DNA of 14,505 nucleotides from JBCCRH01 sp039208045 (GTDB lineage: Bacteria > Bacteroidota > Bacteroidia > Chitinophagales > Saprospiraceae). The notes under the pieces are model-generated. The model saw only the letters and a program-made list of their open reading frames with translations, was not told where the DNA came from and ran no database searches. Numbering within the stretch: the first letter of the stretch is position 1; each line of letters starts with the position of its first letter. Position numbers and translations under genes: made by a program. Below, in pieces: positions 12,827-14,505 of this stretch. Where the stretch lies: contig JBCCRH010000110.1 of NCBI GenBank assembly GCA_039208045.1, forward strand, positions 1 through 14,505, read 5' to 3'.

Positions 12827-14505
12827 TTAATTATGGAGTAATTTAATTACTTCTGACTTACCATCTATCTGCACATGGAGTAAATAGATACCACTTGGCA
12901 GATTTTGTACAGAAAAACGTTGTTGCTCCATTCCTATTTCTAGTGGAATTTGCTCGATAGGTTTTCCAATCATATCGTACAGCACTAGCTGCCCTTGTTG
13001 CTGAATTGGAATACTCCAACTAACAGTAGCTTCATGAGTGCTCGGGTTTGGAAATACCTGGATAGTATTGCTACTAGTGTTGGTAAACGCTCCATTTGCC
13101 ATTCCCTGAATAGAGTTATTTGAAAGGCAATCAAAATTATCGGGAAATTCAATAGCTTTATTGGTAATGCGTCTTAGGAGTGCCTGGGCACGATAGACTG
13201 CAAGGCCTCCCTCAAAAGGGCACTGATAAGCAATAGCTTGTAATCTTGCTAGGGATGAAGTAGATAATTCACCATTCTGAAAATAGCTTAATACATCTTC
13301 ATTTATTACCTTCTCATTCTCCTCAAAAGTCGTTAAAGTAGCAATAGTACTGTTAATGGGGTGCAATAGAGTAGCTCGTTCACCTCTGCCAGTACGCAGG
13401 TTTTGTTGACTTGCACCTAAAGCTAAACTATTCAACGCACTTGATTCAATTAGCTGTTCTCTGCTATTCGATAAACTATTAAAGTTAGCCCCTACTGCAC
13501 TTACTAGTTGATCATCAATTGCTTGCAAAGCATCAAGGTCACTTAGCGTTTGATCGATATGGGATTCAGTTAATGAGATATTAGTCGGACTAAATGAATA
13601 TATTTTTCTTACTCCATTATCCACTTCTTCGAATCCTCCTATTGTGTTGTTACTAGCTGCAGCCTTGAATGAATTGATGATTGAGTTAGAGCTATTTCTA
13701 CCTTTTATATCGCGATATAAAAACCGTCTTAATTCCCAGCGAACAACCTCAATGTAAGGGATAACTGACCCATTATTTACAATTTTGATTATATCTGGTT
13801 CGTTTAGATCAATAGCTTCTATTGATAAGCAGCTTTCTTCTGGACAGGGCGCTAAGATTCCCGTAGAAGGTGTATTGTCAAACCAGCCTATAGGCGTTAC
13901 TACATTAGGCAGAAAATTAGGATTACTTGATAAATCAACGAAAAAAGGAAATTGCTGTGCAAACTCAGGAGTTGCACCTTCATAAATAGCAGAGCTATTA
14001 TTACCGACCCATTGGTTTTGAGTATGTTCCTGACTTCCCAATACACTTTGTAATATATTAGGATTCAAATTTTGATCAATCAAAAGGTCTGTTCCATTAG
14101 TTCCAAAGGTATTGCCCTTAAATTGATTAGTTGCACTACTTGGCCCTAACACATAGGTGCCAACTTGCGTCTGATCAAAATTATTACAGCAATAGGTATT
14201 TCCCGGAGAAAAGATAATCCGTAAGCCTACATTTCCATTACCAGTCGTTCCACTTCCCGAAATGGTGTTTTCAGTTATAGCACATTTAGTTACCCCAGCG
14301 AGATAAATTCCATAATTGGCTTGCAGAGGATCAAGCATATTAATGGTATTATCGAAGACGATACAATTTTCTGCAAAAGAAAGATAAATACCGTGGCCTG
14401 CTTGTAACAGATCAATGCTGTTATTTTCGATCTGGCCATTGGCTTTAGAGTCATTTATTCGAATCCCACTGCCAAAGGTGTTGGTGTTGACTTCAATCGT
14501 ATTTC
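12827..14505 (-). CDS. T9SS cargo protein with beta-helix region (5' end outside window)
   Basis: The frame is open to the window edge, so the start is missing; 558 residues are visible (numbered here from the edge). Residues 1-140 consist of short repeats such as ENNSIDLLQAGHGIYLS and ITENTISGSG, the pattern of right-handed parallel beta-helix proteins (NosD/pectate-lyase-like repeats). A following region (about 220-465) is mostly helical and contains LQAIAYQCPFEGGLAVYRAQALLRR; I know this CPxxGGxAVYxA motif from other T9SS proteins of this group but not its function. Residues 481-558 are a T9SS type A sorting domain (IQVFPNPSTHEATVSW to LPSGIYLLHV). Exported, surface-attached or secreted. 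An internal ATG at 14338 is not the start because beta-helix repeats continue upstream of it. Confidence 0.85.
   Translation of the reverse strand, partial: NTIEVNTNTFGSGIRINDSKANGQIENNSIDLLQAGHGIYLSFAENCIVFDNTINMLDPLQANYGIYLAGVTKCAITENTISGSGTTGNGNVGLRIIFSPGNTYCCNNFDQTQVGTYVLGPSSATNQFKGNTFGTNGTDLLIDQNLNPNILQSVLGSQEHTQNQWVGNNSSAIYEGATPEFAQQFPFFVDLSSNPNFLPNVVTPIGWFDNTPSTGILAPCPEESCLSIEAIDLNEPDIIKIVNNGSVIPYIEVVRWELRRFLYRDIKGRNSSNSIINSFKAAASNNTIGGFEEVDNGVRKIYSFSPTNISLTESHIDQTLSDLDALQAIDDQLVSAVGANFNSLSNSREQLIESSALNSLALGASQQNLRTGRGERATLLHPINSTIATLTTFEENEKVINEDVLSYFQNGELSTSSLARLQAIAYQCPFEGGLAVYRAQALLRRITNKAIEFPDNFDCLSNNSIQGMANGAFTNTSSNTIQVFPNPSTHEATVSWSIPIQQQGQLVLYDMIGKPIEQIPLEIGMEQQRFSVQNLPSGIYLLHVQIDGKSEVIKLLHN

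Overview
The window looks like chromosomal DNA of a member of the Bacteroidota, most likely from the Saprospiria (Lewinella/Haliscomenobacter-like). Three things support this. Two genes end in a type IX secretion (T9SS) type A sorting domain. Start codons lack clear Shine-Dalgarno sequences. Several gene starts are preceded by the Bacteroidota promoter consensus TTTG-N20-TAnnTTTG. The phylum call is firm; the class is inference. There are no tRNA, rRNA, CRISPR or transposase genes.

Layout. (1) Positions 1-590, minus strand: the C-terminal half of a SAM-dependent methyltransferase without its N-terminal half, a second copy of its last 58 bp at the window start, and between the two copies a spacer with four short hairpins at a regular pitch of about 53 bp. 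(2) 599-3097, minus strand: a probable operon of a conserved proline-rich two-domain protein, ATP-dependent 6-phosphofructokinase (pfkA) and a rhomboid serine protease, read from a near-consensus promoter at 3122-3153. (3) 3177-3850, plus strand: thymidine kinase (tdk) with its own divergent promoter. (4) 4126-9312, plus strand: purH, coaX, a FadL-like outer-membrane barrel protein and a periplasmic TPR-like protein, spaced by 9, -20 and 2 bp and closed by a clear rho-independent terminator. (5) 9362-9482: a structured intergenic element of nested inverted repeats. (6) 9557-10987, plus strand: a lipoprotein paralogue of the TPR-like protein. (7) 14505-11003, minus strand: two T9SS cargo proteins, a beta-helix protein cut by the window edge and a beta-propeller/PKD protein, separated by a perfect 10-bp hairpin and converging on the lipoprotein gene.

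How it works together. The housekeeping part covers glycolysis (pfkA), pyrimidine salvage (tdk), the last two steps of IMP synthesis (purH) and the first step of CoA synthesis (coaX). It is transcriptionally joined to envelope genes: outer-membrane barrel plus periplasmic TPR-like protein, then a lipoprotein paralogue. The last genes encode proteins exported to the cell surface or medium by T9SS.

No complete new defence or mobile system is evident. The most interesting leads are the regularly spaced hairpins between the duplicated methyltransferase tails, the paired periplasmic/lipoprotein paralogues that share about seven cysteines, the codon-usage break inside the lipoprotein gene, and the nested-hairpin intergenic element.
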